A stretch of DNA of 64,000 bases, from positions 6,351,798-6,415,797 of the forward strand of contig CM055758.1 of the NCBI GenBank assembly GCA_029465975.1. Direction: 5' to 3'. The DNA comes from Dallia pectoralis (Eukaryota; Chordata; Actinopteri; Esociformes; Umbridae). A program made the position numbers and the translations under genes. Shown here piece by piece: positions 18,990-31,446 of this stretch; positions within the stretch are counted from its first letter, which is position 1; every line of letters starts with the position of its first letter. A model generated the notes under the pieces. That model was not told the origin of the DNA. It searched no databases and saw nothing but the letters and a program-made list of their open reading frames with translations.

Positions 18990-20625
18990 TTATGCGGTCT
19001 TCTGCTGGCCCTTCTTCCCAATCAGAGATTTGTGGATGTGAGGGATCACACCTGCGGATTATACATAGATTATAGAAGGTGCTGACGCTACACACTGTTT
19101 GGAGAAGACACAGGTTACCCTGTCGCCCATGTTATGTGACGTGCATTGTGGTTCCTGGAAGAACAATTAAAAAGAATAAACGTCAGACACGGAGTGTAAC
19201 CCTCACCTCCTCCTGCAATGGTGGCCTTGATGAGAGAGTCTAACTCCTCATCTCCACGGATAGCCAACTGTAAGTGACGTGGAGTGATACGCTTCACCTT
19301 TAGATCCTTGGAGGCGTTCCCTGCCAACTCCAAAACCTTTCAGGGGGTGGCACAACAACCATAGGCACTGTGTGTTAGAGCAGACTTTTGGTCCAACCCT
19401 ACTGACAAGTACCCTTTGTAATAGCCCTTAATGAGACTAACCTGGACAAAGAGAAGTATAAATTAATCCTCTCACCTCAGCAGTGAGGTACTCCAAGATG
19501 GCGGCACTGTAGACAGCCGCGGTGGCCCCCACTCTGCCATGACTGGTGGTCCTGGTTTTCAGGTGTCTGTGGATACGACCCACTGGGAACTATATAAGAA
19601 CAAACAGTCAATCAGAAACGTCTTAGGTATACAATGTCTGTTGGTGGCCCAGGAATCCCTGAAGACTGGCACAAAAGCAAAAACCTTGGTGTTGTGACCA
19701 TAGAAAACCAAGATGAGAGTACATGCCTGGAGTCCAGCCCTCTGGGAGCGAGACACAGCCTTCGTCTTGGCTTTGCCACTGTCCTTTCCAGCTTTTCCTC
19801 CTGCCTGGAAGACATGATGACATAAAATTCTGCATTGATGCATGAACTTACTACAGTTAATATGATGCTTTACTGTGGCTCAAGAGAAAACGCCAATAAG
19901 ATGCAAGAGAACAAAATAACACGAATAAAACTCCTGTTGACATCATGTTAACTGATTAATCTAATAGAAGACATCTGCAACTGGTCATTGCACTTCTCGC
20001 GCCAACTGAAATACATTAAAAGGACCATTTCCGGTAAATAGATAACCGGCAAACTTGAATCTATCTAGCTTATCCAAAATGTTATTTCACAATGTGCAAA
20101 AAAATCTGAAATATGGCTAACGATAGTTATTTAAAAAAAATTGTGGCAAAAAAGTTGCTATTTTTAGCAAACTAAAGGTATTTGGGCTTCTCGACGATAC
20201 TTACTCGGACTGTACTGCTGCTGTAGTACTACTAGCTAACACTAACCTAGCTAATACTAGTGCTTCGGTAGAAACTAGTTAGATGGGTAGCTAACGATTT
20301 ACAACATTACATTTTGCGACGTTATCGGAATTCTAAATCGAGAAAAGGCTAAATGTAACGTGAATAACACATATATCGTGTTTACGATGAGCATTACGGT
20401 TGTATGCCAAACGGTGTAATGTAGATGGCGCTCTTTCGTTAGCTTTCTTCGAGTGTCAGTCGACGACGTCCTAGTTCGCACGCACGCTTGCATTCGTGAA
20501 TGCTACTCTTACTAGTCGGAGTATCCGATATCTGAACTAAAATGCCGTGCTGTTTGTGAAAATGTGTTCAATAATAATACATTCCATACGTTAGGTGGAT
20601 AAAATAACCCAAAACTCGTTACCAT
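18990..20625 (-). CDS. h2az2: Histone H2A.Z variant (H2A.Z.2 type)
   Basis: Replication-independent H2A variant placed in nucleosomes at promoters and other regulatory chromatin. Minus-strand exons: 20623-20625 (ATG only), 19727-19804, 19476-19589, 19207-19336 and 18990-19051; 128 aa, the usual H2A.Z length. The chain reads MAGGKAGKDSGKAK, then AGLQFPVGRIHRHL, YSAAILEYLTAEVLELAGNA and the docking domain SLIKATIAGGGVIPHIHKSL, ending GKKGQQKTA. Thr at position 38 (Met not counted) and the C-terminal Ala are H2A.Z.2-type; Thr14 is as in H2A.Z.1. Context with purb matches human H2AZ2. Exon 1 has only the start codon followed by donor GTAACG. Intron 2 has a GC donor (CAG|GCATGT), since the next GT would break the frame. 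As a polyadenylated variant it lacks the histone stem-loop. Confidence 0.95.
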
Positions 20626-20720
20626 GTTCTCGTTGAGTTTTCCTTGTTGTATTTCGAAACGGAGAGAAACAATAAACCAGAAGCAAAGCCAAGCCGATGA
20701 ATGAGAGCGTTCCGAGACAA

Positions 20721-20813
20721 CCAATAGCATGTCTGCTTGTTGGTTCGAACGGTCGGTTTAACCAATTACGGTCGTGCTTGCTACGTGTTTATTCATCCCT
20801 GGGTCCGGATTGG
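20721..20813 (-). promoter_or_regulatory. CCAAT boxes upstream of h2az2
   Basis: CCAAT occurs at 20721-20725 and 20762-20766 on the plus strand and as ATTGG at 20809-20813. They lie about 95-190 bases upstream of the h2az2 first exon. Variant histone promoters commonly use NF-Y sites; function here is inferred. Confidence 0.5.
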
Positions 20814-20855
20814 ACGCTCTAGAAGAGTAGAAATGCCAGAGAAACTTCTGCAGTT

Positions 20856-20905
20856 CAAATCCATTGAATTAATGGATTTTCAAATCCATTGAATTAATGG
20901 ATTTG
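20856..20905. repeat. Tandem pair of inverted repeats
   Basis: Two 25-bp units in direct tandem, each AAATCCATT-GAATT-AATGGATTT with perfect 9-bp arms and a 5-base loop. The whole 50 bp can also fold on itself. It lies about 230 bases upstream of h2az2. Confidence 0.9.
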
Positions 20906-22934
20906 AAGTAGATTGAGATGAAACTCCTTTTAATGCATTGAATTGTCAAACGTAGACCACCTAATCCATGTAAATCATAAATTGTTATATGAATTGAGAA
21001 AAATAATGCCTGCAATTCGTTGTTGAATATTAATTCAGCAATTTTGTTCTGAATGCTTTTTAAAGATGTTTAAATCGTATATGTTAGGCAATTCGCTCTG
21101 TAAGAGGGTCCGCTAAATAACTTACGTTTAAATATACAATGTAATCTATATATCTGCACCCATATTCTCTGCAAATTATATTCGTTTTTAACCAATTTTA
21201 AAGCCCTGGATCGGTAGTTCCCGATATGTTTATCAACCTTTATAACCAAGTAGACTATAGGCCGTGTGTTGCTAAGTAGCTACTGGAGTATATTTAGGAG
21301 GACGCAACTGTATCCAAAATTCTTGGTATGGGTGTTACCAGGGCGTTTAGCAAGGACGGAGTCATGACCCCACTAATATTACAAACAACTGAACTGACCC
21401 CCGGAAAATAGTAAAAGCCCCCCCCAACATGGAACACAAAACTACACCCTTGGGTGTTTCCTTGCTTGATGCCTCAAATTGATTTATTCTGCTGCTCATT
21501 CACTTTGTGATTTTTTTTGTAAAATGTTGTAATAAACGTGATCATTTCAGCAAAGTTGTTCACACATGCCCTCAAGAACCAAGGAGGCAACTTTTGTGCA
21601 ATGGGCCTGGCATTTACGATGGCTATCAAACTGCTTCCAGTCTCGATGGATTCTCCCAAAGGAAGGTGGTGAAGGTGGCCTAGGTTCTAAATCGTGTGAA
21701 TTGGTCTGCAGCCCAGGCTCGAGTTCACACTGGCTCAGGCTGGAGTTTAGTTGCAAAGTAGACAGCCGCTAAGCAGTCGCCCTTGCCATATTCCATCAAA
21801 GGAATATCCATCGAAACTCCACCTGCCTATGAATTAGCTTACTGGGACAACGGTTGTTATGGGCCAACCCATCTGTTTCTGATGCCAATTAAAAAAAGCT
21901 AGTATGTTTCTTACAGTTAAAGAAATCATCAGACTGTTTGAAAGAAGGCCAACACGATCTACACCTTCATCAATGATGACTACAGAACCATTATCAACAA
22001 GACAACATACTTTTGATTCTTTTACATTCAATTAAAATATATGAAGAACAAATGCAATACATAACCAAAAATAGAGTAATAATGGCTTGGCACAAAGGAA
22101 TAGCCAAAAGATTGATATAGCTATTAATTTTCGTACAATAGAGTCCAATTTGAGATTTAGATAGAGAATAGTCGAGAACATGTGTTGTATGAACATGAGT
22201 TAGACGTAGGGGTTGGGGGTAACTTTATGCTGTATGTATCTAAGGTGCTTTCCACTGAATCGGTGACTGGTTGTGGCCTGTGGTACAAGGTCTTTGATTT
22301 GCTGAAGTAGGTCTTTCGATGAGAGTAATAACGGAAACCACTGTGTTGTTATTAATGGTAAGATTTTCTGTTCACATTCATATCTGACAGACAGCTACAC
22401 AACTCGGGAGTTTCTGCACGGGGTTGATAAAAAATAGTGACTTTCACAATTGTGTTACAGTTGGAAAGTAATACATTTCATATAATTTGTCTCTGTTTAC
22501 GTTATTAGCCGAGAATTACTCGCATACCCAGTTTTGCCATAAATTCCATAGCAACTGGACAGAAAGGGATCCGCTCCCAATAATAAGCAAAACGTAGTAA
22601 AAATTGTTGAAACAACATTGTTCGCCTTGATTGGACAGTTGTGGGGTCGTGAATTAAGTGTGGATCCCAGTGTCCAGTAGGAAAAGAGGTCCATAATAAA
22701 TACGTCAACAGAACTTCATCCTCAACCAATTCCATGTTAGAAGGTTAAGATTTAGGCGTGATTGGGAATTGCAAAACGACCAATGAAAAAACACGAACTC
22801 ATTGAACCCGCACTGATTGACAGTTTCAAAGCCAATGAGGGAACTCTAGAGGCGGGTTCTGGTGGTGACCGTGAAAGGGGTGTTCACGCGGTGAGAGAGA
22901 TACGCAGGAGAAGCTGGCTGTGGCGGTGCTGAAG
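20906..22934. other. h2az2-purb divergent spacer
   Basis: AT-rich spacer of about 2 kb. Short open frames near 21480-21770 have no recognisable homology. The last 150 bases before purb are GC-rich and hold an inverted CCAAT (CAATGAG near 22832), so they probably form the purb promoter and 5' UTR. No further gene is seen. Confidence 0.45.
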
Positions 22935-23828
22935 ATGGCGGATGGTGACAGTGGGAGCGAGCGCGGTGGTAGCAGTGGAGGAGGTGGAAGCGGGTTCCAG
23001 CACTTCCAGCGGGAGCAAGAGACCCAGGAGCTGGCGTCGAAGCGTCTGGACATCCAGAACAAACGCTTCTACCTGGACGTGAAGCAAAACAACAAGGGCA
23101 GGTTCATCAAAATTGCTGAGGTCGGGGCCGGGGGATCCAAAAGTCGTTTGACACTATCCATGTCAGTTGCAGCGGAGTTCCGCGACTACTTGGGGGATTT
23201 CATAGAGCACTACGCCCAACTGGGGCCTAGCAGCCCGGAACAGATCGCACAGTCCTCGGTCGGAGAGGATGGGGGGCCCAGACGAGCCCTGAAGAGCGAA
23301 TTCTTGGTCCGGGAGAACCGTAAATACTACCTCGATCTGAAGGAAAACCAGAGGGGGAGGTTCCTGCGGATCCGACAGACCGTCAACCGAGGGCCTGGGT
23401 TTGGAGTAGGGGGGCCGGGTGGAGGCATGCAGGCCGGACAGACCATAGCTCTTCCGGCCCAAGGTTTAATTGAGTTCAGAGACGCCCTTGCCAAGCTTAT
23501 TGATGATTACGGTGGAGACGACGAAGAGTTGGCTGGCGGAACAGCGGCCGGGGGCTACGGGGAACTACCCGAGGGCACATCCATCATGGTGGACTCAAAA
23601 CGATTCTTTTTCGACGTCGGGTCCAACAAATACGGCGTGTTCCTGCGAGTGAGCGAGGTAAAACCGAGCTACAGGAACTCTATCACCATCCCGTTCAAAG
23701 CGTGGGGGAAGTTCGGGGGGGCGTTCAATCGCTACGCGGAGGAGATGAAAGAGATCCAGGAGCGACAGCGGGATAAAGTATTCGAAAGGAGAGAGGAGTC
23801 CGAGGGAGAGGAGGTGGAGGACGACTGA
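22935..23828 (+). CDS. purb: Transcriptional activator protein Pur-beta
   Basis: Sequence-specific single-stranded DNA and RNA binder that prefers purine-rich strands; represses smooth-muscle actin and cardiac myosin genes. One uninterrupted coding exon, 297 aa. The start at 22935 gives MADGDSGSERGG, identical to the mammalian Pur-beta opening; an in-frame GTG at 22920 is not needed. A Gly-rich N-terminus is followed by three PUR repeats: about 33-96 (QELASKRLDIQNKRFYLDVK), 115-195 (KSEFLVRENRKYYLDLKENQ, QTIALPAQGLIEFRDALAKL) and 212-275 (DSKRFFFDVGSNKYGVFLRV, SYRNSITIPFKAWGKFGGAF). The tail is acidic (EESEGEEVEDD), as in Pur-beta. Being intronless in the coding region is normal for PUR genes. 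The neighbour h2az2 is also next to PURB in human. Confidence 0.97.
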   Translation: MADGDSGSERGGSSGGGGSGFQHFQREQETQELASKRLDIQNKRFYLDVKQNNKGRFIKIAEVGAGGSKSRLTLSMSVAAEFRDYLGDFIEHYAQLGPSSPEQIAQSSVGEDGGPRRALKSEFLVRENRKYYLDLKENQRGRFLRIRQTVNRGPGFGVGGPGGGMQAGQTIALPAQGLIEFRDALAKLIDDYGGDDEELAGGTAAGGYGELPEGTSIMVDSKRFFFDVGSNKYGVFLRVSEVKPSYRNSITIPFKAWGKFGGAFNRYAEEMKEIQERQRDKVFERREESEGEEVEDD

Positions 23829-26368
23829 GTAGTTGAAACAGCTGATAGAGTTCAGTTTACCCAGTGAGATCTGGAATAGGGTATGTGGCAGAAAATTCAG
23901 AAGTGAGAGTGCATGACGAATCGAAGTTTAATACAAAAAAAATGTTGTGGTGGTAAAAAGTAGACTATATTTGAAAGGGGGACTAGTTTTGATGTATTAA
24001 TACCTGAAGTTATGTTTGAGCGTTGAATGAGTTAAAAAAAAAGAAGTGAACGTTAAGAAAATAATGTTCTTTATATGAGACCTTTTCTCATGGGTTTAAA
24101 ACATTTTATTATTTTTTGTAAAAAAGAACTCCCTAAAACCAGCGACATGGTTTTCATAACAATTTAAGAAGCCAATGAAATCTTTATAGTAAATGTTTTC
24201 TTTAAGATATATATATATATATATATTTAAGAGTAAGGAGTTGACCCCCTGGTTTAACTATTTCCATTGCTCTGTGTAAGGAGAGACCCAGTATCCATTG
24301 TTTTCCAGATCTCTCTCATCAAGGCCGTGTGTGTGTGTGTGGGATCCTTACAAGATCGTGAAAGTAGTAGGAAGCAATGTCTATAATGCTGCTGTCAGTT
24401 TGTGGAGGTTTATACTCGGTCTGTTAATTGATGGAGAGAACGTAGAGAAGTATAAGATGGTCTGTGCCATAGCAGAACCCTAAACAGACTATTACCATGT
24501 GGAACGTTACTGAGTGTACTATTCTGAAGGCCTCAGACACTAAATTGGAGCCTGGTGCTAAAGTACTTAGCTCTCAGTCCCCCCCAGCAAACAGGGCCTG
24601 AGCCCCAACGGTGGATGAACTGAATGCTTGATTTTTAGTTTTAAATATACCCGGCAATATTATCTGAGTCTGTTTCCCTGGAGTTAATTAGCTTAAAAGT
24701 ATGAGTGCAGAGTAGTGTCTCCTCACAACATGTGATCTGGTGCCAAGAGAGTGGCAGGCCTGGTAACCAATCAGCAACCAGAGAGGATAGTAGTTTCCTG
24801 CTCCACGCGTCTCGTCCTGTGGGAGCCCGCCCTCTCAACGGCGTCGCACAGATAGGACCGCCGCTATCCCAGAACACACTGTGGGTGGCTTCAGATCTGG
24901 GCATTGAAAGTGATCGCTGGACAAAATCCAGATGAACTACTGTTGTCAGCCAGCCAGCAAAGAGTGCACGTGCGTGTGCGTGCACGTGCGTGCGTAGGGT
25001 GTCAATGATAAGGTACCACCAGTCCCCCACTTCTGGCCCGGTCAACGGAAAGGCCACACACACACTCGATCTCAAGAGCCCACGCTTCCGCACCAACGCA
25101 CACCTGACATCACACTATGCCTCTGGAAAGTACTGTATGGGTGGATGGTTTTTCTTTTTATTTAGAGACAACTATATTGAGAGAAGATTATACTTGTAAA
25201 GAAAGATACTGAAAAAAACCAGCATACAATATTTTTTAACTTCGAAAAAGAAAAATGTCTACGACTTATAATGCAGGCTTATTTCGCGACAGAATTGTCC
25301 ATGATTGTTTTATTTTTATTTTTGTTATTTTCACTCTCATTTGTTGGTTTTCTCCCAGAGAGTGAATAAATAACACTTCTGTGATTAAAAAGAATATAAA
25401 TGCCATAGATACTGTGTTTGTATACTTAAGAAACCTTCTCTTACCCATCTCTGTTTCAAGTTACTTTTAAAGTGTTCCTTTTATTGTGGGTTGGGAGTGT
25501 ATCATTTGCAGCTTTTGTATCATTTTCCATTTACGATTGGCTGGGAAGCCTATTAGGGACTGCCAATTGGTTAGTATTTTCAACATACACTCTAGTAACT
25601 TCCTCGTGCACCTCTAACACTGATTTTGGTGATCGGGCGGGTGAGTGTGTGCCCTCATTCATTGACCAATGTGACTTCCTGGTTTGACGTGTGGTGTGAT
25701 ATAAAGCAGAAGGCCTTGGCATAAATGTGGCGGAAGGCATGCCCTGATTTTCAACTCTCCCAAGACAGGTCATGCATACCATTTAATATAACGAAATTGG
25801 GGATGGAGGAATAGCGGGGTGAAAATAGCGAACATTGTCACAGCCTTTAGACGGGTTTATATCTCCAGTCCTCCATAGACTATATTTATAGTGGCTTTTT
25901 TAGCATCATAGATGTTTAGCTCTGCCAGTATATCATCCCGAGATCCTTTGTTTTTCATTGGTCAATAAAATAGTGTCCAGTGCTAACCTCCAATTAGAGA
26001 AATGACCAAAATAGTGGAAATGTAACCTAATGTTGCGGCTTAGTTTTTGATCAGAATACCAGATCTGTTGGAATTTTCATGTTTAATACCGAGTCAGAGA
26101 CATTGTGCTTTTATTTGTACACACAGGTGGGATCATTATCAGTTGTATTCTATTTTTTCTAGCTAGTATGTTCCATCAGACCCAATTAATTTAGGGCTGA
26201 CGTTTGGGAACCACAGATGTTTTCAAATGGGACGAGTTGCCGCAATAACAGCCTTTACCGTTTTTATCACCGGCTGGGTGATAAGCTCAACGTGCAATAT
26301 GTACCACAGTGAAAGTGAGTGCCATGTCTGCAGGGAGAAGAGGGCGAGTTCTGTCGTACGAAGCAGCT
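23829..26368 (+). other. purb 3' UTR and downstream spacer
   Basis: AT-rich sequence after purb. AATAAA signals occur near 25364 and 25963, so the 3' UTR may be long, as is usual for purb; which is used cannot be told. A short (TA)n lies at 24208-24226. No coding sequence is recognisable. Confidence 0.4.
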
Positions 26369-26710
26369 GGAAGACAGTACTCTGGGGTAACCTGACCCCC
26401 CTGTCTGGTTCTCTGGTCCGGTCACGTCTCTCTACCTCTTCTGGAAGACAATACTCTGGGGTAACCTGACCCCCCCCGTCTGGTTCTCTGGTCCGGTCAC
26501 GTCTCTCTACCTCTTCTGGAAGACAGTACTCTGGGGTAACCTAACCCCCCGTCTGGTTCTCTGGTCCGGTCCAGTCTCTCTACATCTTCTCGAAGACAGC
26601 ACTCTAGGGTAACCTGACTCTCTGGTTCTCTAGTCCAGTCCGGACTCTAGCACTCTGGTGTGACCGGACTTTGGTTCTCTGGTCCGGTACGGTCTCTCTA
26701 CCTCTTCTGC
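26369..26710 (+). repeat. Imperfect ~77-bp tandem repeat
   Basis: Four to five diverged copies containing GGAAGACAGTACTCTGGGGT, AACCTGACCCCC, GTCTGGTTCTCTGGTCCGGT and CTCTCTACCTCTTCT. The last copies are shortened and diverged. Confidence 0.85.
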
Positions 26711-27129
26711 TTTCGCTTCTCTTTCTCTGTAGATTCGGTGTGACGGCAGCTGTTGTGACAGCCGTGTGTGTGTGTGTGTGCTGACAGAGCAGTGGGTGCT
26801 ATTTTAATGTGTGAGTCCTGTGTAGAGAAACATTCCTACAGTCCTGTCCAGACGTCAGCTGTATTAGTAGATTCTGAGTAGTGGACAGACTCGCATGGCT
26901 TCAGTTGAGTTAAAACCTGCCCACACGAGGCACACAAACCAAATTACAGACGGACAGCGAGTGAAGGGACTGAGGACAGGCTGGACTACAGTAGCATACA
27001 GGGTTAGTGTTTCAGAGAATGTCTGAACCGTAACCCACTTCACCCTGTATCCACCCAGCCGACAGACTCAACCTTTCTGTCTGGTCTAAGCAGTGCGAGG
27101 TGAAGATTAGAGAGAGGTTCACTACGGTT

Positions 27130-27470
27130 GACGGCTCTGTCTGCCTGCTCTACCAGTTGTTAGGGCTCTGATCTGTCTGCCTGCTCTACCAGTTGTTGGG
27201 GCTCTTGTCTGCCTGCTCTACCAGCTGTTAGGGCTCTTGTCTGCCTGCTCTACCGGTTGTTGGGGCTCTTGTCTGCCTGCTCTACCAGCTGTTAGGGCTC
27301 TTGTCTGCCTGCTCTACCAGTTGTTGGGGCTCTTGTCTGCCTGCTCTACCAGTTGTTAGGGCTCTGATTTGTCTGCTCTACCAGCTGTTAAGGCTCTGTC
27401 TTCCTGCTCTACCAGTTGTTAGGGCTCTGATTTGTCTGCCTCTACCAGCTGTTAGGGCTCTGCTCTTGGT
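27130..27470 (+). repeat. ~32-bp minisatellite
   Basis: About ten copies of a unit with CTGCTCTACCAGTTGTTAGG and GCTCTTGTCTGC, alternating AGTTGTTGGGG and AGCTGTTAGGG forms. The open frame across it is a repeat artefact. Confidence 0.9.
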
Positions 27471-28974
27471 GAGATGGATTTGTAGCACTTGGTGAGTTGG
27501 GTTGGGTTGAGCCTAATCGGAGGTGGCAGGGTTTGGCAAATCAACTGAAAGCGTGACACAGCACTCGTATTCTACTCTTCTCTTCCTCTCCCTTTCATAC
27601 TCCTGCACCCCTCTCTTCCAAAGTTTTTGTGTGGCTGGGCAGAGTAGCGGAGTTAACTGGTTCCCTCGGTTTCTCGTTACTCATAATTCGGGCACGTGCG
27701 CGTGTGCCATCACCTGCTACACTATGGCCACTGAACGAAAGTTTGGTTTAAAACGTTTTTGTATCAATAGTTATGTTGAGGGCTATACGTTTAGAAACTA
27801 AGTGTGTGTTTTGGGTTATACGTTTCGAAAATAAGTGTACTACTACTGAGGTGCTTTTTGCAGTGCAGTATGGTTAAATATCTGGCACTCCTCTAGACTA
27901 TGATAAGAGACCTGGAAGTTTCCAATTGACATTGTTATGAGCTTAGAATGACATCACTTGTACTAAATCCCCAGTATTCCTGCTACGATAAGGAGTCAGA
28001 GGTCAGGACACGGCCATCTGGTGCAGCACTGATGATGTCATGACACAGGCACGCACACACAAACGCGCACAGGCACATACACACACACACAGGCATTATT
28101 GTAGAGGTGAAGACGTGATGACAAAATAAGAGTGAAGGACGAAGGAAGTGTAGCGAGCGAGGGAAGGAAGGAGGAGAATTTTTTATTTCTATCCTGTGTT
28201 AGTGTGTGCACAGGTTCACAGGAAGCAATCTGTCCACAGAATCTGTCCACGGCTTTACACCCATCATATTTCTCCTATTCACAGATTTTACTTCTTTTTT
28301 CTCTCCAAGCTAGGCAATGTGTATGGTTGGTTTGGTATTAGTGGTTCCCTGGGTGCAGATATACGTTAAACCCTCCTTAATGCCACACTCCCCAACATGG
28401 GCCGTAATTATTATGGGACATGTATCTCGGAACATATATCAGTTGGGCAACGTGTGTCCTTCACTCATCCTAGTCATCTGCTGTCCTAATATTCTATTCC
28501 CTGGCTGACCCACTGACAACCTTGCTGACCTTAACCCCTCCTACAAAGGTCACACAGACAGACAAACACTTCATCAGGCAGAGTGTGTGTGAGTAACTGA
28601 GTCAGTGAGATAAAGAGGGTGCCATAGTAGTACATAAAAAGAGGGGGGGGGAGACAGGAACGGGAGAGTGAAAGACAAAGAGGAGAGGGAAAGGAATAGT
28701 GCAGTGGAAGCAGTAAGGCTGTGAACCATGTAATACCATACTGGGTTCCTAGTCGGAACAAGCTGGGATTATTCCACATGCTCACCACACTAAGTGTGTA
28801 TACAGGGTTACAACGCTGAAGCAATTGAGGACACCTGTGAAACACATTGGCAAAAACCCAAGTGGCACAATGGTCTGGCCCAAAGGTGGGAGTGTGAGCA
28901 GAAAGATATTGGATGGACGAACCATCCTTGCTGTCTTTGCCTGGGCTCCTCTCCGCTATGCTCCCCTTTCCACT

Positions 28975-29249
28975 CGCCTCTCTGCTGGGCTCATCTCTGC
29001 TGGGCTCATCTCTGCTGGGCTCCTCTCTGCTGGGCTCCTCTCTGCTGGGCTCATCTCTGCTGGGCTCATCTCTGCTGGGCTCATCTCTGCTGGGCTCATC
29101 TCTGCTGGGCTCATCTCTGCTGGGCTCATCTCTGCTGGGCTCATCTCTGCTGGGCTCATCTCTGCTGGGCTCATCTCTGCTGGGCTCATCTCTGCTGGGC
29201 TCCTCTCGGCTGGGCTCATCTCTGCTGGGCTCCTCTCTGCTGGGTGCTA
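28975..29249 (+). repeat. 15-bp minisatellite
   Basis: About 18 copies of CTCATCTCTGCTGGG, with CTCCTCTC variants at both ends. Because the unit is a multiple of three, long open frames appear in several frames on both strands; none is supported as a gene. Confidence 0.95.
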
Positions 29250-30140
29250 CGGCTGTTTCGGGTAAACAATTGATAAAGAGTAGCACCTAACGTCTATGAC
29301 TTCATGTTGTTAAACAGATAGTTGCTAGTTGGCAGGTCTGAGCCAGTCGAAAATAAATCTCTAGAGAATGTAACAAAAGCTAAAAGTAAAGGGTTATTTT
29401 TTGCAAGAGCACAAAGCTGATGGTCTACACAGTGTTCCCTGCTGAGAAGTCGCTAGTGTGAACGTGACAATCAAAAATGAGGTGTACATTTCTCCCGCAT
29501 CTGAGCACAAACCTAAGAAAACAACACAGACCCCTAGATTAAACAAATATATGCGTGTACAGTCCATTGGCAACAGAGACAGGTAGAAATACAGAGCCAA
29601 CTTACAGGTCGAAATACAGAGCAATACTACTTGCCGAACCCGGTCGGTTTTCTGTACCACCGATACTGAACTTGATACTGGTGATATAGGAGAACAGACA
29701 GGGCTTCCCATAGAAACCAAGAGAAGGCCAGTGAGCATGCTCCATAAAACACAGGGGCTTGAGAGAGGGGGTGTGATGGGGACAGGGAGACGCAACAAGT
29801 GTGTGAAGAGGACATAGAGTAGAGAGGGGAACAAGCCAGTACCAAACAGGAGGGGGGGGGGGATATTGAGTGACTACTATGATGCAGGGAGGTGATGAGA
29901 CCGTGTGAGTGCTATGATGGAGGGAGGAGAACAGGCTAGTATTATGATGGAAGGAGGAGAACAACCGAGCACTAATATGAAGAAAGGATGTGATGAGAAT
30001 GAGCGAGTATTATGATGGAGGGAGGGAGTTTCATGACAGAGGGATAGTCCGCTTGCTGCCGGGCTATATATAGCTTGTGTTGCCATGTGCCTGGAATGTG
30101 CATGGCAGACACACACACACACGTTTCTGTGCCACGCAAA

Positions 30141-31446
30141 GGTAACACAGCATCTCCTGGTCAGTGTTTAACGGCAACACAGCATCTCCAGGTCAGTGTT
30201 TAATGGTAACACAGCATCTCCTGGTCAGTGTTTAACGGTAACACAGCATCTCCAGGTCAGTGTTTAATGGTAACACAGCATCTCCAGGTCAGTGTTTAAC
30301 GGTAACACAGCATCTCCAGGTCAGTGTTTAATGGTAACACAGCATCTCCAGGTCAGTGTTTAATGGTAACACAGCATCTCCTGGTCTGTGTTTAATAGTA
30401 ACACAGCATCTCCAGGTCAGTGTTTAATGGTAACACAGCATCTCCTGCTCAGTGTTTAATGGTAACACAGCATCTCCTGGTCTGTGTTTAATGGTAACAC
30501 AGCATCTCCAGGTCAGTGTTTAATGCTAACACAGCATCTCCTGCTCAGTGTTTAATGGTAACACAGCATCTCCAGGTCAGTGTTTAATGCTAACACAGCA
30601 TCTCCAGGTCAGTGTTTAATGGTAACACAGCATCTCCTGCTCAGTGTTTAATGGTAACACAGCATCTCCTGGTCAGTGTTTAATGGTAACACAGCATAAT
30701 AGTAACACAGCATCTCCAGGTCAGTGTTTAATGGTAACACAGCATCTCCAGGTCAGTGTTTAATGGTAACACAGCATCTCCAGGTCAGTGTTTAATGGTA
30801 ACACAGCATCTCCAGGTCAGTGTTTAATGGTAACACAGCATCTCCTGCTCAGTGTTTAATGGTAACACAGCATCTCCTGGTCAGTGTTTAATAGTAACAC
30901 AGCATCTCCAGGTCAGTGTTTAACGGTAACACAGCATCTCCAGGTCAGTGTTCAATGGTAACACAGCATCTCCTGGTCTGTGTTTAATAGTAACACAGCA
31001 TCTCCAGGTCAGTGTTTAATGGTAACACAGCATCTCCTGCTCAGTGTTTAATGGTAACACAGCATCTCCTGGTCTGTGTTTAATAGTAACACAGCATCTC
31101 CAGGTCAGTGTTTAATGCTAACACAGCATCTCCTGCAGGTCAGTGTAACACAGCATCTCCAGGTCAGTGTTTAATGTAACACAGCATCTCCTGGTCAGTG
31201 TTTAATGCTAACACAGCATCTCCTGCTCAGTGTTTAATAGTAACACAGCATCTCCAGGTCAGTGTTTAATGGTAACACAGCATCTCCAGGTCAGTGTTTA
31301 ATGCTAACACAGCATCTCCTGCTCAGTGTTTAATGGTAACACAGCATCTCCTGCTCAGTGTTTAATGGTAACACAGCATCTCCTGGTCAGTGTTTAATAG
31401 TAACACAGCATCTCCAGGTCAGTGTTTAACGGTAACACAGCATCTC
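30141..31446 (+). repeat. 32-bp minisatellite, ~41 copies
   Basis: Unit contains GGTAACACAGCATCTCCAGG followed by TCAGTGTTTAAT. Internal variants occur at fixed positions (CCAGG, CCTGG or CCTGC; TCAG or TCTG; ATGG, ACGG, ATAG or ATGC). Runs of variants recur in the same order in several places, and two truncated units occur near 30697 and 31140. Confidence 0.95.

Noticed and set aside
21474..21772. Short open frames in the h2az2-purb spacer
   Set aside because: No known motif, both strands open to similar extent, no promoter or splice context.
22920..22934. Five extra residues at the purb N-terminus
   Set aside because: They depend on a GTG start; the ATG at 22935 gives the conserved MADGDSGSERGG opening.
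28531..29290. Repeat proteins (PSRDE-type, AHLCW-type) in several frames
   Set aside because: Artefacts of a 15-bp tandem repeat, open in both strands.
30141..31446. Possible CRISPR-like array of regular repeats
   Set aside because: Units are contiguous with no unique spacers, in a vertebrate genome; it is a minisatellite.
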